A stretch of 64,000 bases of DNA from Rhabdobacter roseus (GCF_014202275.1 NZ_JACHGF010000003.1:757455-821454); one strand, 5' to 3'; positions 26,693 to 35,749 are shown, counted from the first letter of the stretch. Made by a program: numbers and translations. Notes: a model not told the origin generated them from the sequence alone.

Positions 26693-26733
26693 GTACCTTC
26701 CATCGACATCAAAATAATATCTATGGAAGGTAC
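26693..26733. repeat. 11-bp inverted repeat with GTAC ends
   Basis: GTACCTTCCAT (26693-26703) and ATGGAAGGTAC (26723-26733) are perfect complements around a 19-base AT-rich loop. No T-run follows. It could be an operator, an end of a lost mobile element or an RNA hairpin. Confidence 0.45.
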
Positions 26734-26869
26734 ATTATTCACAGATGGTACTTTTCTTAAGCTTTACCAAGATTTATAAAAAATCATTGATTTGTAAAAA
26801 TGTAAAACAAAGGCAACTATTGCCCTTCATAAATGTACCTCCCGCGAGCCATTGACCAAGAACTACTAA

Positions 26870-27070
26870 ACTGGCCTCATCCAGAAAAATGAACAGATTT
26901 TGCCCATCGAAGTGAAGTCAGGCAAGAAAGGTACCATGCAAAGCCTTTTTCTGTTTTTGGCTGAAAAGAAAGTACCCTTTGGTCTGCGGCTCTCCCTGGA
27001 GAATTACGCCGCCTACGAAAATATCCGCGTCTTTCCGCTCTACGCCGTAGCTGATTTTATAAGAAGTTAG
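26870..27070 (+). pseudogene. C-terminal remnant of an AAA ATPase with DUF4143
   Basis: A 66-codon open stretch without a start reads TGLIQKNEQILPIEVKSGKK at its beginning and ends with VFPLYAVADFI. The segment ILPIEVKSGKKGTMQSL followed by GLRLSLENYAAYENIRV is the characteristic C-terminus of DUF4143 ATPases, which are usually about 380-400 residues. An in-frame stop lies at 26867-26869 and no upstream part is found, so about 80 percent of the gene has been lost. These ATPases are often mobile and horizontally spread. Confidence 0.7.
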
Positions 27071-27098
27071 AAGTACCTTCTTATACCCCTTTCACCCC

Positions 27099-27138
27099 AA
27101 AAAACAAGGGTACCTGCCCTACGCCAGGTACCCTTGTT
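27099..27138 (-). terminator. Intrinsic terminator with GGTACC in a 14-bp stem
   Basis: AACAAGGGTACCTG (27103-27116) and CAGGTACCCTTGTT (27125-27138) pair perfectly. The A-run at 27099-27104 becomes a T-run on the minus strand, ending the ThuA/propeller transcript 22 bases after its stop. Confidence 0.9.
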
Positions 27139-27160
27139 GGTTAAAGTCAAACGCTACTTT

Positions 27161-30100
27161 TTACTTGGTTGTATTGCTGGCTTGCTCCTTGATCACCGTC
27201 ATCATGCCCTTCATGAGGCGCCAGTGGCCGGGAAAGGTACATACGTACGGATAGCTACCCGGTTCGGCGGGAGCCGTAAAGCGCAGGCGGTAGGTTTGAT
27301 CCGGGTTCACGAGCGGAGTAGCCGCCAGTACCTGCGGAATGGCCGGTACGTAGTTTTTCTCGGCACCGTCCTTGGCCGTGATCATCTTGTCGGCCGCCGC
27401 CCCGATAACCTCCAGCGACTTGGGCTTACCCACCACGATGTTGTGCTGCATGGCGTCGGGGTTTTCGAATACAATCTCCACGGGCTGGCCCGCTACCACC
27501 GTAAAGGCCGTTTTGTCAAATTTCATCTCTTCCCGCACGGCCTTGATCACGATGATCTGCAGGTTGGGATCGGAGGAGGCTTCGTCTTTGATTCCAAACG
27601 ACTCCATGAAGCTGGCCATCCGGCCCGCCAGGTCGCCGGGTATTTCGTTTTTCAGGACGGCCAACAGGGCGCGGTTTTCGCCGGAGGTTGTTTCTTTGCG
27701 CCGCATGTTCCAGCCGCCAAGTACCCCTTTCACCATGGCCAGGCGTCCGTCGGCATCGAGCGACTGAGCCGTTTTCAGGATCGCCATCACCGAGTCGGCG
27801 GAGGCATAGGAAGCGTAGCTGCGCACCGCGCGCTCGAGGGCGAAGTCAGAGAGGCGGTCGAGGCGGCGTACGTCAAAGGTTTTGCGCATCGTATTGTTAC
27901 GCTCCTCATCTTCTTCGGGTACTACGTTGTCGGCATCGACGGTCGCCGTTACGGTCACTTTTCCGGCCTGGTCGGACGCAAAGCCGAAGGTACTGCGCCA
28001 CGGACCGTTGTTGCCTTCGGTGAGCTTGATGGTTTCGCCCGGCGCAATGCCTTTGTTCAGATTACGACTCACGTAGTTGAGGCTTAAACCACCTCCGCGG
28101 ATATCAACCGTCACGAGGGGTACTACGTCTGCCGGTACGGCTACGCTGCCCTGGTTGGTGATTTCCACCACCACCCGGGCGTACTCACGTACGTAGGGCG
28201 AGCCCGGCTCAATGCTTACGTTGGTAATGGCCAGCTCGGCTTTGCCCTGTACCACTTTGGCAGGAGCCTTGGCTTGGCTGCCGTGGTTCATGGTGCTATG
28301 ATCCATTTCTTTCTTGGCCGCCGAGGTACTTTTCTGCGCAGAAGCTGCCGTGGCTACGCGTTGCGTCAGGTACTTTTGGCGAAGTACCCCGCCGTGGGCA
28401 TTTAGGGCTACGGCAAATACGTCGGGCATCCAGCGGTCGTCGGCCTCGGTCGATTTCTCCAGGCGCGTCAGAATTGCTTTTTCAATGGTCGGCGTCAGGG
28501 GTACTTCGGTGAAGGCCAGCAGGGAGTTAAGTACCACCAGGGGTTCTTTGTCTTCCAGGGCGTTTACGCTCATGAGCGCCTGTGCCGTAGCCGGAGTGCG
28601 GGGAAGTACCTGCACGGCCGTTTTACGGACGTCGCTGCTCGGGTGCTTCAGGGCGGCTGTGGCGGCTTGCAGCGCCGGGCCTTCCAGGGCTCCCAGCCCG
28701 TGTAACGTCCACAGAGCATGAATAGCGGCCGTATTCAGACCGATTTCATCCACGGAAGTATCCTGCACCAGTGCGATCAGCTGCGGTACTACGTCTTTTT
28801 GACCGCGCTCTACCAGCAGGCGCTGGGCGTGCAAGCGCCACAGCATGTTGGTGTTTTTCAGGTTCGCTACCAACTCCGCCGGGCGGTCTTTGCTCAGCGT
28901 AATGGGCGTATAGGCCGGGGCCTCTTTCCAGGCCACACGGTACAAACGTCCGTGGGTGAAGTCGCGGAGGTCGGTATCGTAGGCGTTGCCGCGGCCGTTA
29001 TCGAAGCCCCGGGGCGTAGGGTTGTGCTGAATAATGAAGCTGTACCAGTCGGCTACCCACACGGCCCCGTCGGGACCTACCTGGGCAAACACCGGCGAAA
29101 CCCACTCGTCGGCTCCGGCCAGGAGGTTGAAGCCTTCGGCATCTTCGTAGTCGGTTCCTTTTTTCACCATCACGTTTTGGTGCAACACATGGCCCGTTGG
29201 TTCCGAAACGAAAGCCACGGTATTCCAGTACTTCTTAGGGTACGCCCGGGCCGTGTAGAAATTATGGCCCGCCGCCGCCGTGAAACCGCCGAATACATCC
29301 ACCTGACGTACCTTGGGCGTAATGGGTTTCATGTCCTTGTGGGTATCGGTGCTGCGCCCCCCGTTGTCGACGCGGCTTTCGCCAAAGTACCGGTTCGGAA
29401 TGGCCATGTACCAGCCGTGGGAATTGTTGGCCGTGGAGCCGAACAGGTCGCCCGCTTCGTTGAAGCCCAGCCCCCAGGTATTATTGGAGGTACGCGTCAT
29501 GATTTCCATGTCGGAGCCGTCGGGCCGGAAGCGGAACAGCGCCTGACCGAAATTGAGCGAATCTTTATCGCCAAATTTCCCCTTGAAACCCGAGTACCCT
29601 ACGGCCCCGTAGATCCAGTTGTCGAAGCCATAGTGCAGGCTGGAAGGCCCCGCGTGGGTATCAAAGGTACCAAAGCCGCTAAACAGAACCTTCTTTACGT
29701 CGGCCTTGTCATCACCGTCGGTATCTTGCAGGAAGAGCATGTGCGGTGCCTGCGACACGATGAGTCCGCCGTTGGCAAAAACCATCCCGGTCGGGATACT
29801 GAGCCCATCGGCAAAGCGGGTGAACTTATCGGCCTTGCCGTCGCCGTTGGTATCTTCGCAGATCAGGATGTAGTCACTGCCGCCGTTCTCCTTGCGCTCG
29901 TTGGGGTAGTCTTTGGTAATGAGCACAAACAAACGCCCGCGCTCGTCCCAGGCCATCGCAATGGGGTGCATCACGTCGGGCTCGTGTGCAAATACTTCCA
30001 GCGTGAAGTCAACAGGTACCTGGATGTGCTTCACCGACTCCTCCGGCGAGAGCGGCAGTTGTTGCAGCTGCGGGCCGGGACGCTGCTCGTAGTTAGGTAG

Positions 30101-30901
30101 TTTGGCTTCGCGGTAGGCGAAGGGCTGCGGGTTCAGGGCGGCGTGGGCCTGGCGGGCTTCGTCGTTCACGGCCCACAAGATACCCTTCTCGATCAGGTTG
30201 TGAAATTCGGGCTGCGACCAGGTTTTTTCGTCGTGGCCGTAGGCGGTATAAAACACCCGTCCCTTGCCGTGCGTGCGTACCCAGGTGTAGGGCTCCTTCT
30301 CCTGACCGGGGCGGTCTTTGGCCTGGTCGGGCTGGATGAGCCGCTCGGTCAGGACGACGTTATCCGGTTGCAGCTTGGCGTGCAGGTAGGTTTCGTCCAG
30401 CGTTTTGAACGGCTTCACGCCCGCAATAGCCGGGTGGTCGGGCTTCGTCCAGACGGGCTGGATCGTATCCCAGGTGTGCCGCCAGAACTGCCCCCCGATG
30501 AGCTTCACCACCTCGGCGTTGTTGCGGAAGCAGTACGAAGCGCAGTGGATCGGCAGGAAGCCTTTGCCGCTTGCTACGAAGTCGAGCAGGGCGTTGGCCT
30601 GCTGGGGCGCAATGCTATCCCAGTTGGCAAAGACCAGCAGGGCGTCGTACTTGGCGAGCGTCTGCGGGTTGAGGTCTTCCAGCTTATCGGTATAAGTAAA
30701 ATTGATTCCCTTGCTTCCCAGCGCCGCCATGATGGACGGAATGCGCTCGATGGGGCGGTGATGGCCGTTGTCACCCAGGAAAAGTACCTCCAGGCGCCGT
30801 CCTTTTACGGCTTCGGACCGGGCGGTAGTTTTGGTGCTTTGTTGCACGGCGCAGCCCAAAAGGCCCAAGCCGAGGAAAAAAGCCAGCATTTTGATTTTCA
30901 T
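27161..30901 (-). CDS. ThuA - propeller - HEAT - CARDB - cupredoxin lipoprotein
   Basis: A 1246-residue lipoprotein (LLGC, lipidated Cys17) with five parts. ThuA-like domain, about 36-250: LEVLFLGDNGHH, FLPIHCASYCF, GRVFYTAYGHDEKTW. Beta-propeller of the Planctomycetota/Bacteroidota dehydrogenase-like type, about 300-650, with GDGKADKFTRF calcium-like loops. HEAT-type helices, about 670-870. CARDB sandwich, about 885-1010. Helical linker, then a cupredoxin, about 1120-1246, with copper ligands His (MQHNIVV), Cys and His (YVCTFPGHW) and Met (LMKG). Homologous proteins often carry a cytochrome c domain; here the copper domain seems to fill that place. An oxidative role in sugar metabolism at the cell surface is likely. 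It is preceded on the same strand by Gfo/Idh/MocA and epimerase genes. Confidence 0.85.
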   Translation of the reverse strand: MKIKMLAFFLGLGLLGCAVQQSTKTTARSEAVKGRRLEVLFLGDNGHHRPIERIPSIMAALGSKGINFTYTDKLEDLNPQTLAKYDALLVFANWDSIAPQQANALLDFVASGKGFLPIHCASYCFRNNAEVVKLIGGQFWRHTWDTIQPVWTKPDHPAIAGVKPFKTLDETYLHAKLQPDNVVLTERLIQPDQAKDRPGQEKEPYTWVRTHGKGRVFYTAYGHDEKTWSQPEFHNLIEKGILWAVNDEARQAHAALNPQPFAYREAKLPNYEQRPGPQLQQLPLSPEESVKHIQVPVDFTLEVFAHEPDVMHPIAMAWDERGRLFVLITKDYPNERKENGGSDYILICEDTNGDGKADKFTRFADGLSIPTGMVFANGGLIVSQAPHMLFLQDTDGDDKADVKKVLFSGFGTFDTHAGPSSLHYGFDNWIYGAVGYSGFKGKFGDKDSLNFGQALFRFRPDGSDMEIMTRTSNNTWGLGFNEAGDLFGSTANNSHGWYMAIPNRYFGESRVDNGGRSTDTHKDMKPITPKVRQVDVFGGFTAAAGHNFYTARAYPKKYWNTVAFVSEPTGHVLHQNVMVKKGTDYEDAEGFNLLAGADEWVSPVFAQVGPDGAVWVADWYSFIIQHNPTPRGFDNGRGNAYDTDLRDFTHGRLYRVAWKEAPAYTPITLSKDRPAELVANLKNTNMLWRLHAQRLLVERGQKDVVPQLIALVQDTSVDEIGLNTAAIHALWTLHGLGALEGPALQAATAALKHPSSDVRKTAVQVLPRTPATAQALMSVNALEDKEPLVVLNSLLAFTEVPLTPTIEKAILTRLEKSTEADDRWMPDVFAVALNAHGGVLRQKYLTQRVATAASAQKSTSAAKKEMDHSTMNHGSQAKAPAKVVQGKAELAITNVSIEPGSPYVREYARVVVEITNQGSVAVPADVVPLVTVDIRGGGLSLNYVSRNLNKGIAPGETIKLTEGNNGPWRSTFGFASDQAGKVTVTATVDADNVVPEEDEERNNTMRKTFDVRRLDRLSDFALERAVRSYASYASADSVMAILKTAQSLDADGRLAMVKGVLGGWNMRRKETTSGENRALLAVLKNEIPGDLAGRMASFMESFGIKDEASSDPNLQIIVIKAVREEMKFDKTAFTVVAGQPVEIVFENPDAMQHNIVVGKPKSLEVIGAAADKMITAKDGAEKNYVPAIPQVLAATPLVNPDQTYRLRFTAPAEPGSYPYVCTFPGHWRLMKGMMTVIKEQASNTTK

Positions 30902-31120
30902 AGTTTATAGGGAATTATCGTTCAATTCAAAAGTACCTCACGCTGTTGGGCTCCTTCTTCACCGCCGGAGCTGCCTCCTTTTCCTAATGCAGAGCAAGGT
31001 ACCTGGGCGGCTAAAAGTACCCTGCTTGTCCGGTACTGAAAGCCCACTTGCTCTACCTAGTACTTTCGAGGAGGGGAAACTGCGTTTTCTGTTTTTGTCT
31101 AATATAAAAGTGTCTGGAAG

Positions 31121-31155
31121 GCGGGTAGTTGGCTCACCAACTACCCGCTGTTTTT
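31121..31155. terminator. 12-bp hairpin between same-strand genes
   Basis: GCGGGTAGTTGG (31121-31132) pairs perfectly with CCAACTACCCGC (31137-31148). It lies about 50 bases after the stop of the minus-strand Gfo/Idh/MocA gene. The better T-run (TGTTTTT) is on the plus strand, so direction is ambiguous. It probably separates the Gfo gene from the ThuA giant. The rest of 30902-31198 holds several RGTACY copies and no gene. Confidence 0.65.
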
Positions 31156-31198
31156 CCAGGACCCATCCAGGTTGATTGGTTGCTAAAGGTACTTTAAA

Positions 31199-32320
31199 TC
31201 AGGCATTCTTGAAATCAGGTACCTGGATCAGCTTCCCCCCCGCCAGCGCCGACTCGTGCGCCAGGATACCCACGCTCGTCCAGTTGGCCGACTGCCAGGC
31301 GTTCGGGAACGGGTCGCGGTCTTCGACCAGGGCCGTCAGGAACTCGTGCGCCAGGTGCGGGTGCGAGCCGCCGTGGCCACCGCCCTGTACAAAAGACAGG
31401 TGGGCGTTGTCGTCGAGGTTATACACGCCGTGGCCCGTAAACTGCCGGATCTCCTCCGGGAGCAGGTGGGCGTAGTCGGGCGTTTTAACGCGCTCGGGAA
31501 TCTCGTGCTCGGGCTTTTTGGCGGTATGGATTACCGGGTCTTCGCCCTCGATCAGCGGCCATTCAAACGACTTCTGGCTACCGTACACCTCAAAGCTCTC
31601 GCGGTACTGCCGCGCCGTATCAAACAACGAGCGGTACACGTAGGCCGACAAGTCGCTGTCTTTAAACTTGATATGCGCCGACTCCACCGCAAAGGGCGAG
31701 TTGTGAATCTGGGCCAGCTCTTCGCGGATCGTACCCGAGCCAAAGCACGACACGTACTCGGCCTCCAGCTTCAGCAAGCCCGCCACCGGCCCCACGCAGT
31801 GGGTAGCGTAGTGCATGGGCGGCAAACCGGGCCAGTAGTCGGGCCAGCCGTCCATGTCTTGCTGGTGGCTGGCTTTCAGAAACTGTACTTTACCCAGTTC
31901 GCCTTTTTCGTAGAGCTCCTTCACAAACAAAAATTCGCGGGCGTACACCACCGTCTCCATCATCATGTACTTCAGGCCGGTCTCTTTGCATACCTTCACG
32001 ATCTCCAGGCAGTCTTCCACGGAGGTAGCCATGGGTACCGTACAGGCTACGTGCTTGCCCGCCCGCAGGGCCTTGAGGGTTTGCTCGGCGTGGTTCGGGA
32101 TGGGTGAGTTGATGTGCACCGCGTCGATGTTGGGGTCTTTCAGGAGCTCATCGTAGTCGGTGTAGCGTACGTCTATCCCAAATTCGTCGCCCACGGCGTT
32201 CAGCTTCGACTCCGTACGCTGGCAGATGGCGTACATGTTGGCGTTGGGGTGACGCTGGTAAATGGGAATAAACTCGGCTCCGAAGCCCAAGCCTACGATG
32301 GCAATATTCATTTTCTTCAT
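31199..32320 (-). CDS. Gfo/Idh/MocA family oxidoreductase
   Basis: A 373-residue NAD(P)-dependent sugar oxidoreductase without signal peptide. The N-terminal Rossmann motif is GLGFGAEF (residues 10-17). The usual EKP motif holding a catalytic lysine after the GKHV strand is replaced by TVP (GKHVACTVPMA). MHYATHCVGP supplies a histidine in the expected active-site position. A His-rich loop (GGGHGGSHPHL) lies near the C-terminus. It is 63 bases downstream of a sugar epimerase gene on the same strand. Members of this family oxidise or reduce sugars at C3 and include partners of ThuA, so a place in 3-keto-sugar metabolism is plausible. Confidence 0.87.
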   Translation of the reverse strand: MKKMNIAIVGLGFGAEFIPIYQRHPNANMYAICQRTESKLNAVGDEFGIDVRYTDYDELLKDPNIDAVHINSPIPNHAEQTLKALRAGKHVACTVPMATSVEDCLEIVKVCKETGLKYMMMETVVYAREFLFVKELYEKGELGKVQFLKASHQQDMDGWPDYWPGLPPMHYATHCVGPVAGLLKLEAEYVSCFGSGTIREELAQIHNSPFAVESAHIKFKDSDLSAYVYRSLFDTARQYRESFEVYGSQKSFEWPLIEGEDPVIHTAKKPEHEIPERVKTPDYAHLLPEEIRQFTGHGVYNLDDNAHLSFVQGGGHGGSHPHLAHEFLTALVEDRDPFPNAWQSANWTSVGILAHESALAGGKLIQVPDFKNA

Positions 32321-32383
32321 GGAGAATTGTAAAAATATAACGAGTTAAGAATTGTGCAAAGTACCTGGAGAAGCCAGGTCGGA

Positions 32384-33232
32384 TCAAGTACTTAGAACCA
32401 GCGGCTGCTTCACTCCCTCCCGAATAAACGCCAGCCCCTCGCGCATGAGCTGCTCCTCGGAGCCGAACATTTTCCGCCAGATGTTGGCCACGGGTAGTTT
32501 GGGGCTGAAGGCCTCGATGCTCAGCCAGCCGTCGTACTGAATATCCTGAATGGCCGCAAAGATGCCTTCCCAGTCCACGTTGCCTTTGCCGGGCGTGGAG
32601 CGGTCGTTTTCCGAAAGCTGAATGTGCGTGATGCGGTCGCCCATCTGCCGGATGCAATCGCCGATGTTTTTCTCCTCAATGTTGGCGTGAAACGTATCAA
32701 ACATGATCTTGCAGTGCGGGTGGTTCACGTCGTCGACGAAGCGGATCAGCTCCTCGCCGCAGCTGGTTAGGTACAGCTCGAAGCGGTTGAGGTACTCCAG
32801 GCCCAGCGTTATGTCCAGCGACTCGGCGTAGTCGGCCACTTCCTGGATGCCCTCCACGCCCCACTTCCACTCGTCGGAAGTAGCCGGAGCACCCGTAAAG
32901 ACACCCAGCGCCGAGTGAAATGGCCCCATGAGCCGGGTAGCGCCCAGCACCAGCGAGCAGTCCACGCAGCGCTTCAGGTGCTGGATGGTGGCGCGCCGCA
33001 TGGCCGGGTCGGGACTGATGAGGTGCGTATCGGGGCCGCAAATGGTATCGGTTTCGCACAGAAGCCCCAGCTCGTCGAGCTTCTTACGCCAGCTAAACCA
33101 ATGCTCCGGGTCGGTATTGAAGATAGGTACCTCCACGCCATCGAAGCCGATCTCCCGGATCAGCTCCAGCGTGGGGAAAAGTGTTTCGTCGATCTGATTC
33201 CCCCACAACAGGAGGTTCATGCCAAATTTCAT
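32384..33232 (-). CDS. Sugar isomerase/epimerase, xylose-isomerase-like TIM barrel
   Basis: A 282-residue cytoplasmic TIM-barrel protein from the ATG at 33232; an in-frame ATG ten codons earlier adds an unlikely hydrophobic tail. It resembles D-tagatose/D-psicose 3-epimerases: MKFGMNLLLW at the start, GFDGVEVPIF, then metal ligands in GLEYLNRFE (Glu), IMFDTFHANIEE (Asp), THIQLSEND (His) and SIEAF (Glu). It probably epimerises or isomerises a free keto-sugar. It leads a two-gene unit with the Gfo/Idh/MocA gene and is divergent from an AraC regulator. Confidence 0.87.
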   Translation of the reverse strand: MKFGMNLLLWGNQIDETLFPTLELIREIGFDGVEVPIFNTDPEHWFSWRKKLDELGLLCETDTICGPDTHLISPDPAMRRATIQHLKRCVDCSLVLGATRLMGPFHSALGVFTGAPATSDEWKWGVEGIQEVADYAESLDITLGLEYLNRFELYLTSCGEELIRFVDDVNHPHCKIMFDTFHANIEEKNIGDCIRQMGDRITHIQLSENDRSTPGKGNVDWEGIFAAIQDIQYDGWLSIEAFSPKLPVANIWRKMFGSEEQLMREGLAFIREGVKQPLVLST

Positions 33233-33311
33233 GCTAAGAGAAGAGCTAAAAATAAAATACAATTTTACAGCAATAAAATACTAAGTACTTTTCGGCTTTT
33301 GATTAGTACTG

Positions 33312-33366
33312 ACTTTATTTTGACAATTTAATAAAATCATGGCTGACTTTTAAAGCAAAATAAAGT
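33312..33366. promoter_or_regulatory. Spaced 11-bp inverted repeat in the divergent control region
   Basis: ACTTTATTTTG (33312-33322) and CAAAATAAAGT (33356-33366) are perfect complements 44 bases apart (about four helical turns). They sit in the 480-base gap between the epimerase start and the AraC gene. Either half could be an operator for the AraC protein; the wide spacing argues against a simple hairpin. The rest of the gap holds no gene I can support. Confidence 0.5.
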
Positions 33367-33712
33367 TAAAGATTGGTGAAGGGCCTGGGGCAGAGGGTGT
33401 TTGGCAGAGGGTACTTAACAGGGAGTAGTGGGTACGGAGCGGTTCGCCGCGCGGCAGAAGATTTTATTACTTGTATTTCCGAAATAATACAAAGTACCTT
33501 CTTGATTATGCGGCAATTCCTCTTTCCCGTTTCCCGCGGAGAAAGGGCGCTTAGCGAGGTACTTTGCCCAAAAGTACCCTACCCTACGCTCCGAACTACC
33601 CCACGTCCCGAACTCCCCTCCTGAAAATAAATCTTCCCTGATGATAGTAGGAACTGACTACATTTTTACTTTCTTAGGGTACATATGATTTTTTCAGGCA
33701 AATTTTGACCCA

Positions 33713-34585
33713 ATGAAAGCTCCTTTGCTCAAAAACATCGAAAGCCAGGTACTTTCCGTTACCATTCAGGAACTGCGGGAGCCTCACTTCGATCCTAACT
33801 GGCACTTTCATCCGCACTACCAGCTTTTTACGGTGCTGGAGGGTACCGGCACCCGGCTCATCGGCGACTCCATTCAACCGTTCGAGCCGGGCGACACGGT
33901 GTTTTTGGGGCCGGATATTCCGCACCTTTGGCGCAGCGATGCCCATTACTTCGAGCCCAACCACGACCTCACTACCCACGGGATCGTACTGTACTTTCAG
34001 GAAGATTTTTTGGGAAAAGCTTTTTTTAATCTTCCCGAAATGCACGCCATCGATCAGTTTCTGAAAGAGTCGAAGCGGGGGATTGAGTTTCGGGGCGAGG
34101 CGCGCCAACGCGTGCGGACGGAGCTGCTGGGACTCACGCAGGCCGACGGCTTCGAGCGGATCGTCCGGTTGCTGGCGTTACTCAACGAGCTCGCTCACAG
34201 CGCCGAAGGGGTACCTATTACCAGCTACGGCTACGAGAACAACTACAAAGTGTCCGAAACGGAGCGGATGCAGAAGGTACATACCTACGTGCTACAGCAT
34301 TTTAAGGAAGAAATACGGCTGGTGGAGGTGGCGTCGCTGGCGGGCATGAGCGAGGCCGCCTTCTGTAGGTACTTCAAGACCCGCGCCAACAAAACCTTCA
34401 CCGACTTTGTGAACGAAATCCGGATCGGCCACGCCTGCAAGCTTTTGCAGGAAGACCGCTGGAGCGTATCCCAAACGGCCTACGAAAGCGGCTTTGACAC
34501 GCTGTCGAACTTCAACCGGCTTTTTAAGAAAGTAACCAACCAGACCCCGCGCGAATACCGCAAAGCCTACACCGGCAAGGCGTAG
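33713..34585 (+). CDS. AraC-family regulator with cupin sensor
   Basis: A 290-residue regulator. Residues about 15-110 form a cupin-like sensor with HFHPHYQLFTVLEG and FLGPDIPHLW. The C-terminal 100 residues hold two helix-turn-helix units: LVEVASLAGMSEAAFCRYFK, and VSQTAYESGFDTLSNFNRLF with the usual PREYR end. It is divergent from the epimerase and Gfo/Idh/MocA genes and probably controls them in response to a sugar. A spaced inverted repeat lies between the two starts. Confidence 0.88.
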   Translation: MKAPLLKNIESQVLSVTIQELREPHFDPNWHFHPHYQLFTVLEGTGTRLIGDSIQPFEPGDTVFLGPDIPHLWRSDAHYFEPNHDLTTHGIVLYFQEDFLGKAFFNLPEMHAIDQFLKESKRGIEFRGEARQRVRTELLGLTQADGFERIVRLLALLNELAHSAEGVPITSYGYENNYKVSETERMQKVHTYVLQHFKEEIRLVEVASLAGMSEAAFCRYFKTRANKTFTDFVNEIRIGHACKLLQEDRWSVSQTAYESGFDTLSNFNRLFKKVTNQTPREYRKAYTGKA

Positions 34586-34629
34586 GCTTCGGGAGCGCAG
34601 CATACAAAGTACCTTTATAAAGTACCTTG

Positions 34630-35403
34630 CTACTTTTGCTCGTTGAGCGTCCAGTTGTAGTCCATGAAGGAAATCGAACCGCCTTCGCTCAGCTTGGTGT
34701 TGGCGTACTGATTGACCCAGTCGCGGATGGGCATTTTTTTCTTGAAATCCCCGCCGTACCAATCCATGATCTTGCTGATGCTGGCTTTGTCTTTGGTCAC
34801 CACGTTTTTGGTGGGGTCGTTGAGGAAAGCGCGGCCCTGGTCGTCGAGCTGTTTGTCCAGCTTCTCGGGCAGGAAGGCTTCGTTGCGCAGGGGCGGGCAC
34901 GAGAGCGCCGCACACACCAGCGCGTAGTGGATGCGGGGCTCGTTGAACTGCTTCCGGATGATCCCGTGCTCGATGTTGTTGAGGTCCATTTTTTTGCCGC
35001 CAATCTCGATAAACTTGATGTCCCAGGGCGTATTCACAAACGGGATCTTGATCGAAGAGCCGATGTCCTTGATGCTTTTCAGGGGGTAGTATTCCAGGAT
35101 CAGCTCCACCGTGTAGGCGTTGTAGGCGTTGATCCAGTAGGCCAGCTGCTCGTCCTTGCTCCAGGTTTTGGGGTTGGGCGCGTTTTTACTGAGTTGGTCG
35201 AGGTATTTTTTGAGTTCGGCGCGGTCTTGCTTGAAGCCCTTGTAATTGACCATCCCCTGGGCGTTCACGTGCTTTTTGAGCAGCTTGTCCCAGGCAGCAT
35301 GGCTCACGTCGGCGGGGGCGGCGTCGGAGGTGGGAGCGGACGTACCGCAGGCCAGCAAAAAAACGGTTAGTATACAAATAAGGAATTTACGGAGGTAGTT
35401 CAT
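34630..35403 (-). CDS. DUF547 lipoprotein
   Basis: A 257-residue lipoprotein (VFLLAC, lipidated Cys19). The DUF547 domain fills the mature part with WDKLLKKHVNAQGMVNYKGF, EQLAYWINAYNAYTVELIL, the cysteine segment CAALSCPPLRNEAF and a C-terminal DYNWTLNEQ. The family has a papain-like look (Cys and His conserved), but no activity is established to my knowledge. It is convergent with the AraC gene, 44 bases apart, and that gap contains two copies of AAAGTACCTT. Confidence 0.85.
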   Translation of the reverse strand: MNYLRKFLICILTVFLLACGTSAPTSDAAPADVSHAAWDKLLKKHVNAQGMVNYKGFKQDRAELKKYLDQLSKNAPNPKTWSKDEQLAYWINAYNAYTVELILEYYPLKSIKDIGSSIKIPFVNTPWDIKFIEIGGKKMDLNNIEHGIIRKQFNEPRIHYALVCAALSCPPLRNEAFLPEKLDKQLDDQGRAFLNDPTKNVVTKDKASISKIMDWYGGDFKKKMPIRDWVNQYANTKLSEGGSISFMDYNWTLNEQK

Positions 35404-35749
35404 GACGGGATTGCTCTAGGGGTTAAACTAAAAACGAATGTAAACAATAGAAGGCTACGCAAAGTACCCTTGGTCCAATATACGGCTATTTCAGCCCCAA
35501 AGATGGCCAGGTACCTACCTGCCGCGCTGGTTTCTGGGAAGCAACGCGCCGAAAGTACCCCCTCGCTGAATAATATTTTGGGAAAACAGTAGTAGAAATC
35601 CGACCTTGGTGTGTCTTAGAAAGGTATACCTCCTGCTGAAAGTTCTATTTTTCGGGTCTATTTTCTGTACTACCTGCCCAAGGTACCTTCTTCTGTCTGT
35701 GCGCGTCGATTGAGGCTTGTCAAGAAATAAATCGCTAAATGAACCACCC
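35404..35749. other. Gene-free control region ahead of sigma factor 1
   Basis: A 346-base gap between divergent genes. It holds about five RGTACY copies and AT-rich stretches that could contain promoters for both sides, but no clear TTTG/TAnnTTTG pair, inverted repeat or RNA gene was found. Confidence 0.4.

Noticed and set aside
28718-30100. 460-codon open frame on the plus strand
   Set aside because: It is opposite the ThuA/propeller gene and has the composition of a shadow frame.
33373-33624. 83-codon open frame in the AraC upstream gap
   Set aside because: Rich in Arg, Pro and Gly without family pattern, and it overlaps the control region.
34594-34632. Tandem AAAGTACCTT copies as a phage attachment site
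   Set aside because: They are two ordinary copies of the genome-wide motif with no integrase nearby.
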